Below, one piece after another: positions 38,175-48,762 of a stretch of DNA of 64,000 nucleotides. The position numbers and the translations under genes were made by a program. The DNA lies in contig NZ_LXEV01000018.1 of assembly GCF_001654965.1 (NCBI RefSeq), forward strand, positions 62,001-126,000, written 5' to 3'. The first letter of the stretch is position 1; each line of letters begins with the position of its first letter. This stretch comes from Proteus hauseri ATCC 700826 (GTDB lineage Bacteria; Pseudomonadota; Gammaproteobacteria; Enterobacterales; Enterobacteriaceae). Under the pieces are notes generated by a model. The model had not been told where the DNA came from and did no database searches. It worked only from the letters and a program-made list of their open reading frames with translations.

Positions 38175-40982
38175 ATGCAGAACGGCGCAATGAAGGACTG
38201 GCTAGAATCGACATTTCTAGCAGGAGAGAATCAATCTTACATAGAAGATATCTATGAAGATTACCTAACTGACCCAAACTCTGTTGACGAAAGTTGGAGA
38301 GAGATTTTTCAACAACTACCCGCAAGTCAAGGCATAGAGCAGTCGCATTCTCAAACCCGCGACTACTTCAGACGCCTCGCTAAAGAATCCACTCGATACC
38401 ATACCTCGGTAAGTGATCCGGCTATGGACTCAAAACAAGTCAAAGTTTTGCAGCTCATTAATGCCTTTCGTTTCCGCGGTCATCAAAATGCGAATCTCGA
38501 CCCGCTTGGGTTATGGAAACAAGAATCTGTTCCTGATTTAGATCCAGCTTTTCATAATCTAACAAAAGAAGACTTTGAAGAAACGTTTAATGTGGGATCT
38601 TTTGCTATCGGCAAAGAAACCATGAAACTCGGTGAATTATATGAAGCCTTGAAGCGCATTTATTGTGGTTCAATTGGTGCTGAATATATGCACATTACTA
38701 ATACAGAAGAAAAACGTTGGCTTCAACAGCGTTTGGAATCCGTTAATGTTGCAGAGCAATTTACTAAAGAAGAGAAACTCCGTTTTCTAACTGAGTTAAC
38801 AGCGGCTGAAGGTTTAGAGCGCTATTTAGGTGCGAAATTCCCTGGTGCAAAACGCTTCTCTTTAGAAGGTGGTGATGCGCTTGTTCCGATGTTAAAAGAT
38901 TTAATTCGTCATGCAGGTAAACAAGACACACGTGAAGTGGTTCTTGGTATGGCGCACCGTGGACGTTTAAACGTTCTCGTTAATATTCTAGGTAAAAAAC
39001 CCGCTGATTTATTTGATGAGTTTGCAGGAATTCATAAAGAACACTTAGGAACGGGTGACGTTAAATATCACCAAGGTTTCTCATCAGATTTTGCGACTGA
39101 AGGGGCTCAAGTCCACCTCGCATTAGCATTTAACCCATCTCACCTTGAGATTGTTAGCCCTGTTGTTATTGGTTCTGTTCGTGCTCGTCGAGATCGTTTA
39201 GATGACGCGCGTAGCAATATGGTTCTACCTATTACCATTCATGGCGATGCGGCAGTGACTGGGCAGGGGGTTGTTCAAGAAACCTTAAACATGTCTCAAG
39301 CACGTGGCTATGAAGTCGGTGGTACTGTTCGTATTGTTATCAATAACCAAGTTGGTTTTACCACATCAAATCCGAAAGATGCCCGTTCAACACAATATTG
39401 TACTGATATTGTGAAAATGGTTCAGGCACCTATTTTCCACGTTAATGCGGATGATCCTGAAGCCGTTGCATTCGTCACTCGTTTAGCATTGGATTTCCGT
39501 AATACCTTTAAACGCGATGTGATGATTGATTTAGTTTGTTATCGTCGCCATGGTCATAATGAAGCTGACGAGCCAAATGCAACACAGCCTCTGATGTATC
39601 AAAAAATTAAGAAACACCCAACTCCGCGTAAAATTTATGCTGATAAATTAGTTGAGCAAGGTTTACTTGATGCCAATGACGTTACTGAATTAGTTAATCT
39701 TTACCGTGATGCATTAGATCGAGGTGACTGTGTTGTTGAAGAGTATCGCCCTATGGGGCCACACACCTTCACATGGGAACCTTATCTTAACCATGAGTGG
39801 AACGAAGAGTACCCACACAAAGTAGAAAAAACGCGTTTACAAGATTTAGCGCGTCGTGTGAGTAATGTTCCAGCAGAAATTGTTATGCAATCTCGTGTTG
39901 AGAAAATCTATGCAGATAGAGCAGTAATGGCAGAGGGTAAGAAATTACTCGATTGGGGTGCAGCTGAAACATTGGCTTATGCAACCTTAGTTGACCAAGG
40001 CATTACAATTCGTCTCTCTGGTGAAGATGCTGGCCGTGGTACGTTCTTCCATCGCCATGCGGTAATTCATAATCAAACTAACGGCTCAGTTTATGTGCCA
40101 TTAGCAAATGTACATAATTCTCAAGGTCAGTTTAATGTTTGGGATTCTGTACTAACTGAAGAAGCTGTACTGGCGTTTGAATATGGTTATGCCACAACTG
40201 AACCTCGCGATTTAACGATTTGGGAAGCACAGTTTGGTGATTTCGCTAACGTTGCACAAGTTGTTATCGACCAATTTATTAGCTCCGGAGAGCAAAAATG
40301 GGGTCGTATGTGTGGTTTAGTCATGCTGTTACCACATGGCTACGAAGGTCAAGGGCCTGAGCACTCCTCTGCACGTTTAGAGCGCTATCTACAATTATGT
40401 GCTGAGCAAAACATGCAGGTCTGTGTGCCATCTACACCGGCTCAGGTTTACCACATGTTACGTCGCCAAGCATTGCGTGGAATGCGTCGTCCATTAATCG
40501 TTATGTCACCAAAATCATTACTACGTCATCCATTAGCGGTTTCTGCACTGGATGAATTAGCAGATGGTAAATTTTTACCTGTTATTGGTGAAATGGATGA
40601 CTTAAAACCAGAAAACGTCAAACGTGTTGTGATGTGTTCAGGTAAAGTTTATTACGATTTATTAGAACAACGTCGTGCAAATGATCAAAGTGATGTGGCG
40701 ATAATCCGTATCGAGCAACTTTATCCATTCCCACATGAAGATCTGGCTCAGGTTTTAGCACCTTATGCTCACGTGAAAGATTTTGTTTGGTGTCAAGAAG
40801 AGCCATTAAATCAAGGGGCTTGGTATTGCAGTCAACACAATTTCCGTGATGCTATTCCAACAGGTGCAACCTTACGTTATGCGGGTCGACCAGCGTCAGC
40901 CTCGCCAGCAGTTGGTTATACCTCTGTTCATCAGGAGCAACAAAAAGCTCTGGTTGAAGATGCACTGAAAGTTAATAAATAA
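38175..40982 (+). CDS. sucA: 2-Oxoglutarate dehydrogenase E1 component
   Basis: 935-residue thiamine-diphosphate enzyme that decarboxylates 2-oxoglutarate and passes the succinyl group to SucB lipoate. The start MQNGAMKDWLESTFLAG, the ThDP region HGDAAVTGQGVVQETLNMSQ, NQVGFTTSNP, YRRHGHNEADEP and the C-terminal EEPLNQGAWYCSQHNFRDA all match E. coli SucA. Preceded by the conserved AGCTTAAGGGATC. Ten bases separate it from sucB. Confidence 0.98.
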   Translation: MQNGAMKDWLESTFLAGENQSYIEDIYEDYLTDPNSVDESWREIFQQLPASQGIEQSHSQTRDYFRRLAKESTRYHTSVSDPAMDSKQVKVLQLINAFRFRGHQNANLDPLGLWKQESVPDLDPAFHNLTKEDFEETFNVGSFAIGKETMKLGELYEALKRIYCGSIGAEYMHITNTEEKRWLQQRLESVNVAEQFTKEEKLRFLTELTAAEGLERYLGAKFPGAKRFSLEGGDALVPMLKDLIRHAGKQDTREVVLGMAHRGRLNVLVNILGKKPADLFDEFAGIHKEHLGTGDVKYHQGFSSDFATEGAQVHLALAFNPSHLEIVSPVVIGSVRARRDRLDDARSNMVLPITIHGDAAVTGQGVVQETLNMSQARGYEVGGTVRIVINNQVGFTTSNPKDARSTQYCTDIVKMVQAPIFHVNADDPEAVAFVTRLALDFRNTFKRDVMIDLVCYRRHGHNEADEPNATQPLMYQKIKKHPTPRKIYADKLVEQGLLDANDVTELVNLYRDALDRGDCVVEEYRPMGPHTFTWEPYLNHEWNEEYPHKVEKTRLQDLARRVSNVPAEIVMQSRVEKIYADRAVMAEGKKLLDWGAAETLAYATLVDQGITIRLSGEDAGRGTFFHRHAVIHNQTNGSVYVPLANVHNSQGQFNVWDSVLTEEAVLAFEYGYATTEPRDLTIWEAQFGDFANVAQVVIDQFISSGEQKWGRMCGLVMLLPHGYEGQGPEHSSARLERYLQLCAEQNMQVCVPSTPAQVYHMLRRQALRGMRRPLIVMSPKSLLRHPLAVSALDELADGKFLPVIGEMDDLKPENVKRVVMCSGKVYYDLLEQRRANDQSDVAIIRIEQLYPFPHEDLAQVLAPYAHVKDFVWCQEEPLNQGAWYCSQHNFRDAIPTGATLRYAGRPASASPAVGYTSVHQEQQKALVEDALKVNK

Positions 40983-40991
40983 GGATAGAAA

Positions 40992-42200
40992 ATGAGTAGT
41001 GTAGATATTCTAGTACCGGATCTCCCTGAATCAGTTGCTGACGCAACGGTCGCAACTTGGCATAAAAAACCTGGTGATAGCATTCAACGTGATGAAGTAC
41101 TTGTCGAAATTGAAACAGACAAAGTGGTATTAGAAGTTCCTGCTAGTGAAGCAGGTGTGTTGGAAAGCATTCTTGAAGAGGAAGGTGCTACGGTTGGTTC
41201 TCGTCAATTATTAGGACGTATTCGTCTTGGTGATAGCACAGGTATTCCTGCCGATGTGAAACCTGCACAAGATAGCACACCAGCACAACGTCAAAGTGCA
41301 GACCTTACCGTTCAAGGTAATAACGATGCACTTAGCCCAACGGCTCGTCGTTTAGTTGCTGAGCATGATATTAATCCTGCTGATGTAAAAGGCAGTGGTG
41401 TTGGTGGTCGATTGACGCGCCAAGATATTGAAAGTCATGTTTCTAGCAGTAAGCCTGTGGCGCAAGCTACAACTCAAGCTCCTCAAGAACTGTTATCGCA
41501 CCGTAGTGAAAAACGTGTGCCAATGACTCGTTTACGTAAACGTGTTGCAGAGCGTTTATTAGAAGCGAAAAACACCACCGCAATGTTGACGACCTTTAAT
41601 GAAATCAACATGCAGCCGATTAAAGATTTACGTAATCAATACGGCGAAGCTTTTGAAAAACGTCATGGTGTACGTTTAGGTTTTATGTCTTTCTATATTA
41701 AAGCTGTTGTTGAAGCACTGAAACGTTATCCAGAAGTCAATGCTTCGATTGATGGCACTGATGTGGTTTATCACAACTATTTTGATATCAGTATTGCGGT
41801 ATCAACACCTCGCGGTCTGGTTACGCCAGTATTACGTGATGTAGATGCCATGAGCATGGCGGATATCGAGAAAAATATCAAAGCGTTAGCGGTTAAAGGC
41901 CGTGATGGTAAGTTAACTGTTGAAGATTTAACGGGTGGTAACTTTACTATTACTAACGGCGGTGTTTTCGGCTCATTGATGTCAACACCAATTATCAATC
42001 CACCACAAAGCGCTATTTTGGGTATGCATGCAATTAAAGATCGCCCAATGGCAGTAAATGGTCAGGTTGTTATTCTACCAATGATGTATTTAGCGCTTTC
42101 CTATGACCATCGCTTAATTGATGGTCGTGAATCTGTCGGTTTCTTAGTGACAGTCAAAGAGATGCTAGAAGATCCAGCTCGTTTATTACTGGATGTGTAG
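40992..42200 (+). CDS. sucB: 2-Oxoglutarate dehydrogenase E2, dihydrolipoyl succinyltransferase
   Basis: 402 residues. Lipoyl domain with lipoylated lysine K44 ([14 protein letters not shown]), then a Pro/Ala/Gln-rich linker, the peripheral-subunit-binding domain ([23 protein letters not shown]) and the catalytic acyltransferase domain with the active-site DHRLIDGRE near the C-terminus. Forms the core of the OGDH complex with SucA and Lpd, the latter encoded elsewhere. A 166-bp gap with two hairpins separates it from sucC. Confidence 0.98.
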   Translation: MSSVDILVPDLPESVADATVATWHKKPGDSIQRDEVLVEIETDKVVLEVPASEAGVLESILEEEGATVGSRQLLGRIRLGDSTGIPADVKPAQDSTPAQRQSADLTVQGNNDALSPTARRLVAEHDINPADVKGSGVGGRLTRQDIESHVSSSKPVAQATTQAPQELLSHRSEKRVPMTRLRKRVAERLLEAKNTTAMLTTFNEINMQPIKDLRNQYGEAFEKRHGVRLGFMSFYIKAVVEALKRYPEVNASIDGTDVVYHNYFDISIAVSTPRGLVTPVLRDVDAMSMADIEKNIKALAVKGRDGKLTVEDLTGGNFTITNGGVFGSLMSTPIINPPQSAILGMHAIKDRPMAVNGQVVILPMMYLALSYDHRLIDGRESVGFLVTVKEMLEDPARLLLDV

Positions 42201-42220
42201 GTAATCAACAATCTCGCTTT

Positions 42221-42246
42221 TAGGCAGGAGATGCTCCTCCTGCCTA
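42221..42246. other. Intercistronic hairpin sucB-sucC (first)
   Basis: TAGGCAGGAG / CTCCTGCCTA, 10-bp perfect stem, 6-nt loop, no T-run. Confidence 0.55.
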
Positions 42247-42292
42247 TTACAAGCAGCATACACAAGCATCAAAGAAGTACAGTGTGTTCGTG

Positions 42293-42312
42293 AAGCCAGA
42301 TTTCTCTGGCTT
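42293..42312. other. Intercistronic hairpin sucB-sucC (second)
   Basis: AAGCCAGA / TCTGGCTT, 8-bp perfect stem, TTTC loop, 54 bp before sucC. Confidence 0.5.
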
Positions 42313-42366
42313 ATAGTCAAAAAAATAAGAAAGCCCGACTTTCAACAAGATTATGGATAGAACATC

Positions 42367-43533
42367 ATGAATTTACACGAGTATCAGGCAAAACAGCTTT
42401 TCTCACGGTATGGATTGCCAGCACCTGCTGGTTTCGCCTGCTCCACGCCGCGTGAGGCAGAAGAAGCTGCATCAAAAATCGGTCAAGGCCCTTGGGTCGT
42501 GAAATGTCAAGTTCACGCGGGTGGACGAGGTAAAGCGGGCGGCGTTAAAGTCGTAAAATCCAAAGAAGAAATTCGTGCATTTGCAGAACAGTGGTTAGGC
42601 AAACGTTTGGTGACTTATCAAACAGATGCTAATGGTCAACCGGTTACACAAATTTTGGTTGAAGCAGCAACAGATATCGCTAAAGAGCTTTATCTTGGCG
42701 CAGTTGTAGACCGCGGTACCCGTCGTGTTGTCTTTATGGCTTCAACAGAAGGTGGCGTAGAAATTGAAAAAGTGGCTGAAGAAACGCCAGAACTTATTCA
42801 TCGCGCCATTATTGATCCCCTAACAGGGCCCATGCCTTATCAGGGAAGAGAATTAGCGTTTAAACTGGGTTTGAAAGGCAAGCAAGTTAGTCAATTTGCT
42901 AAGATTTTTATGGGGTTAGCAACAATATTCCTTGAACGTGATCTTGCTCTAATTGAAATTAACCCACTGGTTATTACCAAAGAAGACGACTTAATTTGTC
43001 TTGATGGTAAATTAGGCGTTGATAGCAATGCATTATATCGCCAGCCAGAAATGCGTGAAATGCACGATCCATCACAAGAAGATCCTCGTGAAGCACAAGC
43101 GGCACAATGGGAACTGAACTATGTTGCACTCGATGGCAATATCGGTTGTATGGTTAACGGTGCAGGTTTAGCGATGGGGACTATGGATATCGTTAAACTT
43201 CATGGCGGTGAACCCGCGAACTTCCTTGATGTCGGTGGCGGAGCTACCAAAGAGCGAGTAACAGAAGCATTTAAAATTATTTTGTCAGATGAAAATGTCA
43301 GTGCTGTGCTAGTTAACATTTTCGGCGGTATTGTTCGTTGTGACCTAATTGCAGACGGTATTATTGGTGCTGTTGAAGAAGTTGGTGTCAATGTACCTGT
43401 TGTTGTACGTCTTGAAGGAAACAATGCAGAATTAGGCACCAAAAAATTAGCTGATAGCGGATTGAACATTATCGCCGCAACAAGTCTAACAGATGCCGCT
43501 AAACAAGTTGTTGCAGCAGCGGAGGCAAAATAA
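42367..43533 (+). CDS. sucC: Succinyl-CoA synthetase beta subunit
   Basis: 388-residue ATP-grasp subunit, the same length as E. coli Suc[17 protein letters not shown], the glycine-rich nucleotide loop [13 protein letters not shown], the metal-site region ALIEINPLV and the CoA/phosphate-side [13 protein letters not shown] and [10 protein letters not shown] motifs are all present. The stop shares one base with the sucD start (TAATG), so the two subunits are translationally coupled. Confidence 0.98.
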   Translation: MNLHEYQAKQLFSRYGLPAPAGFACSTPREAEEAASKIGQGPWVVKCQVHAGGRGKAGGVKVVKSKEEIRAFAEQWLGKRLVTYQTDANGQPVTQILVEAATDIAKELYLGAVVDRGTRRVVFMASTEGGVEIEKVAEETPELIHRAIIDPLTGPMPYQGRELAFKLGLKGKQVSQFAKIFMGLATIFLERDLALIEINPLVITKEDDLICLDGKLGVDSNALYRQPEMREMHDPSQEDPREAQAAQWELNYVALDGNIGCMVNGAGLAMGTMDIVKLHGGEPANFLDVGGGATKERVTEAFKIILSDENVSAVLVNIFGGIVRCDLIADGIIGAVEEVGVNVPVVVRLEGNNAELGTKKLADSGLNIIAATSLTDAAKQVVAAAEAK

Positions 43534-44402
43534 TGTCCATTTTAATCGATAAAAATACCAAAGTAATTTGCCAAGGTTTTACGGGTAGCCAAGGAACATT
43601 CCACTCTGAGCAAGCTATTGCTTATGGTACTAAAATGGTTGGTGGAGTAACGCCGGGGAAAGGCGGAACGACACATTTAGGTCTACCGGTATTTAATACT
43701 GTACGTGAAGCCGTTGAAGCAACAGGTGCGACCGCTACCGTTATCTATGTTCCGGCACCATTTTGTAAAGACTCCATTCTTGAAGCTATCGATGCTGGCA
43801 TTAAGCTAATTATCACTATTACAGAAGGTATTCCAACATTGGATATGCTGACTGTAAAAGTCAAATTAGATGAGGCGGGTGTTCGAATGATTGGCCCTAA
43901 CTGCCCAGGAGTTATTACTCCGGGTGAATGCAAGATTGGTATTATGCCAGGACACATTCATTTACCGGGTAAAGTAGGTATTGTCTCTCGCTCAGGAACA
44001 CTTACTTATGAAGCGGTTAAACAAACTACAGATGTCGGTTTAGGCCAATCAACGTGCGTTGGTATTGGTGGAGACCCAATCCCGGGTTCTAACTTTATTG
44101 ATATTCTTAAGTTGTTCCAAGAGGATCCACAAACTGAAGCCATTGTCATGATTGGTGAAATTGGTGGTGCAGCAGAAGAAGAAGCGGCTGCTTACATCAA
44201 AGATCACGTGACGAAACCTGTAGTCGGTTATATTGCGGGTGTAACTGCACCTAAAGGTAAACGTATGGGGCATGCTGGTGCAATTATCGCTGGTGGCAAA
44301 GGTACTGCTGATGAGAAATTCGCAGCACTAGAAGCAGCAGGGGTAAAAACGGTTCGCAGTTTGGCTGATATCGGCGAAGCAATTAAGTCACTTCTTAAAT
44401 AA
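43533..44402 (+). CDS. sucD: Succinyl-CoA synthetase alpha subunit
   Basis: 289 residues. CoA-binding Rossmann domain ([17 protein letters not shown]), ligase domain with the phosphohistidine at H247 ([13 protein letters not shown]) and the power-helix glutamate region ([11 protein letters not shown]). Last gene of the sdhCDAB-sucABCD run, followed by a short 3' UTR and a strong terminator. Confidence 0.98.
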   Translation: MSILIDKNTKVICQGFTGSQGTFHSEQAIAYGTKMVGGVTPGKGGTTHLGLPVFNTVREAVEATGATATVIYVPAPFCKDSILEAIDAGIKLIITITEGIPTLDMLTVKVKLDEAGVRMIGPNCPGVITPGECKIGIMPGHIHLPGKVGIVSRSGTLTYEAVKQTTDVGLGQSTCVGIGGDPIPGSNFIDILKLFQEDPQTEAIVMIGEIGGAAEEEAAAYIKDHVTKPVVGYIAGVTAPKGKRMGHAGAIIAGGKGTADEKFAALEAAGVKTVRSLADIGEAIKSLLK

Positions 44403-44440
44403 GTAACAAATCTGTTAATAGTTTCAGCTTGATATTATAA

Positions 44441-44477
44441 AAATACCAGCCTATAAAAAGAGGCTGGTATTTTTTTA
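44441..44477 (+). terminator. Rho-independent terminator of the sdh-suc operon
   Basis: AAATACCAGCCT / AGGCTGGTATTT, 12-bp perfect stem, 8-nt loop, seven Ts. Confidence 0.93.
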
Positions 44478-44726
44478 TCTATATTTCTAGTTTTTTATTA
44501 TGAAGTAAAAAAAGTATTATTTTTTATCATTATTAACGTGTTTTTAGTTCTATCTATCTGTTTTATATTTGTTTTATCTAGTATTGATCTATGTGGCTAA
44601 ATGGCTAAAAAGTCTTTTTATATCATTTTTTCTACTCGTATCTCCTTTATAAATGGAACATTTTCTTTCTTAAATTGTGAAAAATCGTTTTGATAAATAG
44701 ATTATAAGAAATAGAGGAGCACTAAC

Positions 44727-44789
44727 GTGAGAGTATTTGCCTTCTTTTTTGTCTTATTTTTATACAATTTATATCTCGATAACATGTAA
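44727..44789 (+). CDS. Candidate 20-residue hydrophobic peptide
   Basis: GTG start with GAGGAG at 44713-44718 upstream, encoding MRVFAFFFVLFLYNLYLDNM: one basic residue, then a hydrophobic stretch long enough to touch or span a membrane. Small peptides of this kind include leader peptides and type I toxins, but nothing specific links it to either. The region is so AT-rich that a chance ORF of this size is quite possible. Confidence 0.25.
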   Translation: MRVFAFFFVLFLYNLYLDNM

Positions 44790-45584
44790 TTAAATAGCAA
44801 GTTATTATTTTTTAGTTACATCTATACCTTAAGAACAGTCTAAAAATCGCTGATCATGCCCATGTTCTAAGCCTTTTTAAAACACATTAATAGATAGAAT
44901 ACTCGTAAGTTAAGCTCCAGATAGCTAGGAAAATCGTTTTTTCATTATACTTATCACTTAAAATTAAATTTTGGGGGAGGATGGGGACATTATTTGAGGC
45001 TTTTTTTATATCACAATTACCACTGTATTAATCACACTTTAATTATCTAAAAAATATTACTTAATGATACGTAAAATATTTAATTTTATTTTTTAGACTA
45101 TTTGTTTTAATTTAACATATTGATTTAAAATGATTTGTGTTGTTTTTTTTATTTTTTATTGAATACGAATTATACGTGATTAATTGGATTTTTATTGAGT
45201 AAGAGGAAAAGAAAAAGAAGGCTAATTTTATTGCTCATATGGAAAATTATTTATTTACGTCAGATTTTATTTAACTATTTTAATTTATAGTTATATTAGT
45301 CGTATATTTCCTATATTATAAAGCTATGAAATTTAACTTGCTAATTAATAAATTATTTTTTTAAATATTTATTTTTTACCTGCAAAAAAGTATTTTTAAT
45401 ATTAAAATTAGTGAAGCACAATTAAAAGTGTTTATTTTTGACTCGCTTATGAAAATAAAAAGTTAATTTTTTTATGGAAAATATAAGGAGGTAAATTAAA
45501 CTTAAAAATAAAACCAACATTGCATTAACACAAAAGTAACTATTGGGTAATTTATTCGCAACTAGTTAACATTAAAGTGTTTTT

Positions 45585-45598
45585 TTGATGTAGGTCAA
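45585..45598. promoter_or_regulatory. FNR-like site upstream of cydA
   Basis: TTGAT-GTAG-GTCAA matches TTGAT-N4-ATCAA at 9 of 10 positions, centred about 74 bp upstream of the predicted start point. A GTTAACATTAAAG sequence at 45564-45576 resembles ArcA-binding repeats. In E. coli cydAB is activated by ArcA and repressed by FNR. Confidence 0.45.
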
Positions 45599-45895
45599 GT
45601 TATTAATTGTGGCAAAATTTTCTGAATATGCTTAAATTGGCGCACGATCAAATATGCTGTTACTAACCTAAAAGTCGTATTGTTGACCTAAGCTCAGAAT
45701 TCAAATCTGGGTCACGCAAAATATATTTATATTATGTAAATATAAGCGTACTATTTGTAAGGTATTGTGTTTTTGGTCTTTAATATTCGTTGTTGTTTTT
45801 AGAGGCATTTATTGCTGGTAGTTATGAGGCTTTATTATTTAATAAAGTCGGGTTGCCGCAAGTCGGTGTCTTCCTGCTAGGAGCAAGGAGTCAAG

Positions 45896-47464
45896 ATGTT
45901 TGATATTGTCGAACTGTCACGGTTACAGTTTGCCTTAACAGCAATGTATCACTTCCTGTTTGTACCATTAACGCTTGGTATGGCGTTTTTGCTGGCAATC
46001 ATGGAAACGATATATGTTCTGTCTGGTAAACAAGTTTACAAAGATATGACAAAGTTCTGGGGTAAGTTATTTGGTATTAACTTTGCTCTGGGTGTCGCAA
46101 CTGGGTTGACCATGGAGTTCCAATTTGGTACTAACTGGTCTTATTTCTCTCATTACGTCGGTGATATCTTCGGTGCGCCTTTAGCTATCGAAGGTTTAAT
46201 GGCGTTCTTCTTAGAATCAACTTTCGTCGGATTGTTCTTCTTTGGTTGGGATCGTTTAAGCAAGAAGCAACACTTAATGGTAACCTGGTTAGTTGCCTTT
46301 GGTTCTAACTTCTCAGCGTTATGGATCCTTGTCGCGAACGGTTGGATGCAAAACCCTGTCGCTGCAGATTTCAACTTTGAAACCATGCGAATGGAAATGT
46401 TGAGCTTTGCTGATCTGGTTCTTAACCCTGTTGCTCAGGTGAAATTTGTCCATACTGTTGCTGCTGGTTACTGTACTGGTGCATTCTTCATTTTAGGTAT
46501 CAGCTCTTACTACCTACTTAAAGGCCGTGATATCGGTTTTGCTAAACGTTCATTTGCAGTTGCAGCGACTTTCGGTATTGCAGCTGTATTATCTGTTATC
46601 GTTCTGGGTGATGAATCTGGTTACGAAATGGGTGACGTACAAAAAACCAAATTAGCGGCAATAGAAGGGGAGTGGCACACTGAACCTGCGCCAGCTGCTT
46701 TCAACTTGATTGCATTCCCTAATCAAGAAAAAATGGAAAACTCGTTTGCTCTGCAAATTCCTTACGTAATGGGAATTATCGCAACGCGTTCTTTCGATAC
46801 GCCTGTATTAGGTCTTCATGACTTAATGAGCCAGCATGAAGTGCGTATTCGTAACGGTATGAAAGCTTACGAATTATTAAGTGAACTTCGTTCAGGTAAC
46901 ACTGATCCACAAGTTCGCGCTGCATTTAATGATGTGAAACAAGATCTTGGTTATGGATTATTGTTGAAACGTTATACAGAAAACGTTGTTGATGCGAGTG
47001 AAGAGCAAATTAAAGCGGCTGCTAAGGATACAATTCCTAAAGTAGCACCTCTGTTCTGGTCATTCCGTCTTATGGTTGCTTCTGGCTTCCTAATGTTATT
47101 AATCGTAGCGATCTCTTTCTGGACTGTTCTGTCAAACCGTATTGGTAACTACAAATGGTTGCTGCGTGCTGCCCTGTTTAGTATTCCATTACCTTGGATT
47201 GCTATTGAAGCAGGTTGGTTTGTCGCAGAATATGGACGTCAACCGTGGGCTATCGGGGAAATCTTACCTACAGCAGTTGCGACTTCATCACTGACTCAAG
47301 CTGATATTCTTGTCTCAATGGGTCTAATTTGTGGTCTGTATACTCTGTTCTTAGTTGCCGAAATGTTCCTGATGTTCAAATTTGGTCGCCTTGGGCCGAG
47401 TAGCCTGAAGACGGGTCGCTATCACTTTGAACAGAAGACAACTTCTTCTGCACAAAGTAAGTAA
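45896..47464 (+). CDS. cydA: Cytochrome bd-I ubiquinol oxidase subunit I
   Basis: 522-residue integral membrane protein carrying haems b558, b595 and d. Key residues sit at the E. coli positions: H19 ([12 protein letters not shown]), H186 ([12 protein letters not shown]), E99 and E107 ([14 protein letters not shown]). The periplasmic quinol-binding Q-loop begins after [11 protein letters not shown]. Nine or so transmembrane helices. High-affinity terminal oxidase for low oxygen. 14 bp from cydB. Confidence 0.98.
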   Translation: MFDIVELSRLQFALTAMYHFLFVPLTLGMAFLLAIMETIYVLSGKQVYKDMTKFWGKLFGINFALGVATGLTMEFQFGTNWSYFSHYVGDIFGAPLAIEGLMAFFLESTFVGLFFFGWDRLSKKQHLMVTWLVAFGSNFSALWILVANGWMQNPVAADFNFETMRMEMLSFADLVLNPVAQVKFVHTVAAGYCTGAFFILGISSYYLLKGRDIGFAKRSFAVAATFGIAAVLSVIVLGDESGYEMGDVQKTKLAAIEGEWHTEPAPAAFNLIAFPNQEKMENSFALQIPYVMGIIATRSFDTPVLGLHDLMSQHEVRIRNGMKAYELLSELRSGNTDPQVRAAFNDVKQDLGYGLLLKRYTENVVDASEEQIKAAAKDTIPKVAPLFWSFRLMVASGFLMLLIVAISFWTVLSNRIGNYKWLLRAALFSIPLPWIAIEAGWFVAEYGRQPWAIGEILPTAVATSSLTQADILVSMGLICGLYTLFLVAEMFLMFKFGRLGPSSLKTGRYHFEQKTTSSAQSK

Positions 47465-47478
47465 CACAGGAGTCCACT

Positions 47479-48636
47479 ATGTTTGATTATGAAGTTTTGC
47501 GGTTTGTCTGGTGGCTACTGATTGGTATCTTACTGATTGGCTTTGCTGTCACCGACGGTTTTGATATGGGTGTAGGTGTATTATTGCGAGTTATTGCAAA
47601 AGATGACACTGAACGCCGTATTTTAATTAACTCAGTAGCACCTCACTGGGATGGTAACCAAGTATGGTTAATCACCGCGGGTGGTGCATTATTTGCTGCA
47701 TGGCCAATGGTTTATGCTGCGGCATTCTCTGGTTTCTATTTCGGTATGATCCTCGTACTGGCGGCGTTATTCTTCCGCCCAGTCGGTTTTGACTACCGTT
47801 CTAAACTGGAATCACCAAAATGGCGTGGTATGTGGGATTGGGGCATCTTTATTGGTAGCTTCGTTCCACCATTAGTTATCGGTGTTGCTTTTGGTAACCT
47901 GCTGCAAGGTGTTCCATTAGAAGTTGATAGTATGCAACGTGTATCCTATAACGGTACAACTAACGCTATCATTAACCTGTTAGGCTTATTAAACCCATAT
48001 GGTTTATTAGCAGGTGTGATTAGCTTAATGATGATTATTGCACATGGTGCAAGTTATCTTCAGATGCGTACTACAGGTGAGCTGCACGAACGTACTCGTA
48101 AAGCAACTTACATTACCTCATTAATCACTTTCGTTGCATTCGCATTAGCGGGTGTGTGGTTAATCTATGGTATTGATGGTTTTATTATTACTAGTGCTAT
48201 TGATACAGCTGGTCCATCATCTCCATTGCTGAAAACTGTTTCTCATGAAGCGGGTGCTTGGATGACAAACTACAACAATTACCCGGTATTATGGGCGCTG
48301 CCTGCATTAGGCCTGCTGTCTCCTTTACTGGCGATTGTTGCAACTAAAGCAAATAAAGGTGGTTGGGCATTCTTGTTCACTTCACTGACTATTGCTTGTG
48401 TTATCTTAACTTGTGGCGTGACTATGTTCCCATTTGTGATGCCTTCAAGCACTTTCCCTGATGTGAGTTTAACTATGTGGGATGCAACATCTAGCCTGTT
48501 TACTCTTCAGGTAATGACTGTTGTTGCGGCTATCTTTGTACCACTGGTTCTGCTGTACACTATTTGGTGTTACTGGAAAATGCATGGTCGCCTGGATAAG
48601 AAATTTATCGAAGGCAATAATCATAGTCTTTACTAA
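47479..48636 (+). CDS. cydB: Cytochrome bd-I ubiquinol oxidase subunit II
   Basis: 385-residue partner of CydA with about eight to nine transmembrane helices. The N-terminal FVWWLLIGILLIGFAVTDGFDMG and RRILINSVAPHWDGNQVWL are the family signatures, with E. coli-like length (379). Followed after 12 bp by cydX. Confidence 0.98.
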   Translation: MFDYEVLRFVWWLLIGILLIGFAVTDGFDMGVGVLLRVIAKDDTERRILINSVAPHWDGNQVWLITAGGALFAAWPMVYAAAFSGFYFGMILVLAALFFRPVGFDYRSKLESPKWRGMWDWGIFIGSFVPPLVIGVAFGNLLQGVPLEVDSMQRVSYNGTTNAIINLLGLLNPYGLLAGVISLMMIIAHGASYLQMRTTGELHERTRKATYITSLITFVAFALAGVWLIYGIDGFIITSAIDTAGPSSPLLKTVSHEAGAWMTNYNNYPVLWALPALGLLSPLLAIVATKANKGGWAFLFTSLTIACVILTCGVTMFPFVMPSSTFPDVSLTMWDATSSLFTLQVMTVVAAIFVPLVLLYTIWCYWKMHGRLDKKFIEGNNHSLY

Positions 48637-48648
48637 GGAGCATAGAGT

Positions 48649-48762
48649 ATGTGGTATTTTACATGGCTTCTCGGCACACTCTTCGCTTGTAGTATTGCGG
48701 TTATCGCAGGACTGGCTTACGAGCACGCTGAAGCTAAAAAAACTTCAGAAAGTGAAGAATAA
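48649..48762 (+). CDS. cydX: CydX, small subunit of cytochrome bd-I
   Basis: 37-residue single-helix protein beginning MWYFTWLLGTLFACS and ending in a charged tail (KKTSESEE), easily missed because of its size. E. coli CydX is also 37 residues, with the same MWYF start, and is needed for stable, active oxidase. AAGGAG at 48634-48639 precedes the ATG. The TAA stop shares its last base with the ybgE ATG, so the two are coupled. Confidence 0.95.
   Translation: MWYFTWLLGTLFACSIAVIAGLAYEHAEAKKTSESEE

Larger units (their letters stand above)
44478..45895. other. 1.4-kb AT-rich region without recognised genes, containing the cyd promoter
   Basis: E. coli has mngR-mngA-mngB here. No remnant of those genes was found and no ORF above 60 codons exists. 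A 20-codon ORF with a Shine-Dalgarno is at 44727-44789, and an isolated consensus AAGGAGGT lies at 45485-45492 without a standard start codon. The right end carries the cydA control region: FNR-like site 45585-45598, -10 TATGCT 45653-45658 and an AT palindrome (TATATTTA / TAAATATA) at 45722-45744 in the leader. Confidence 0.6.
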
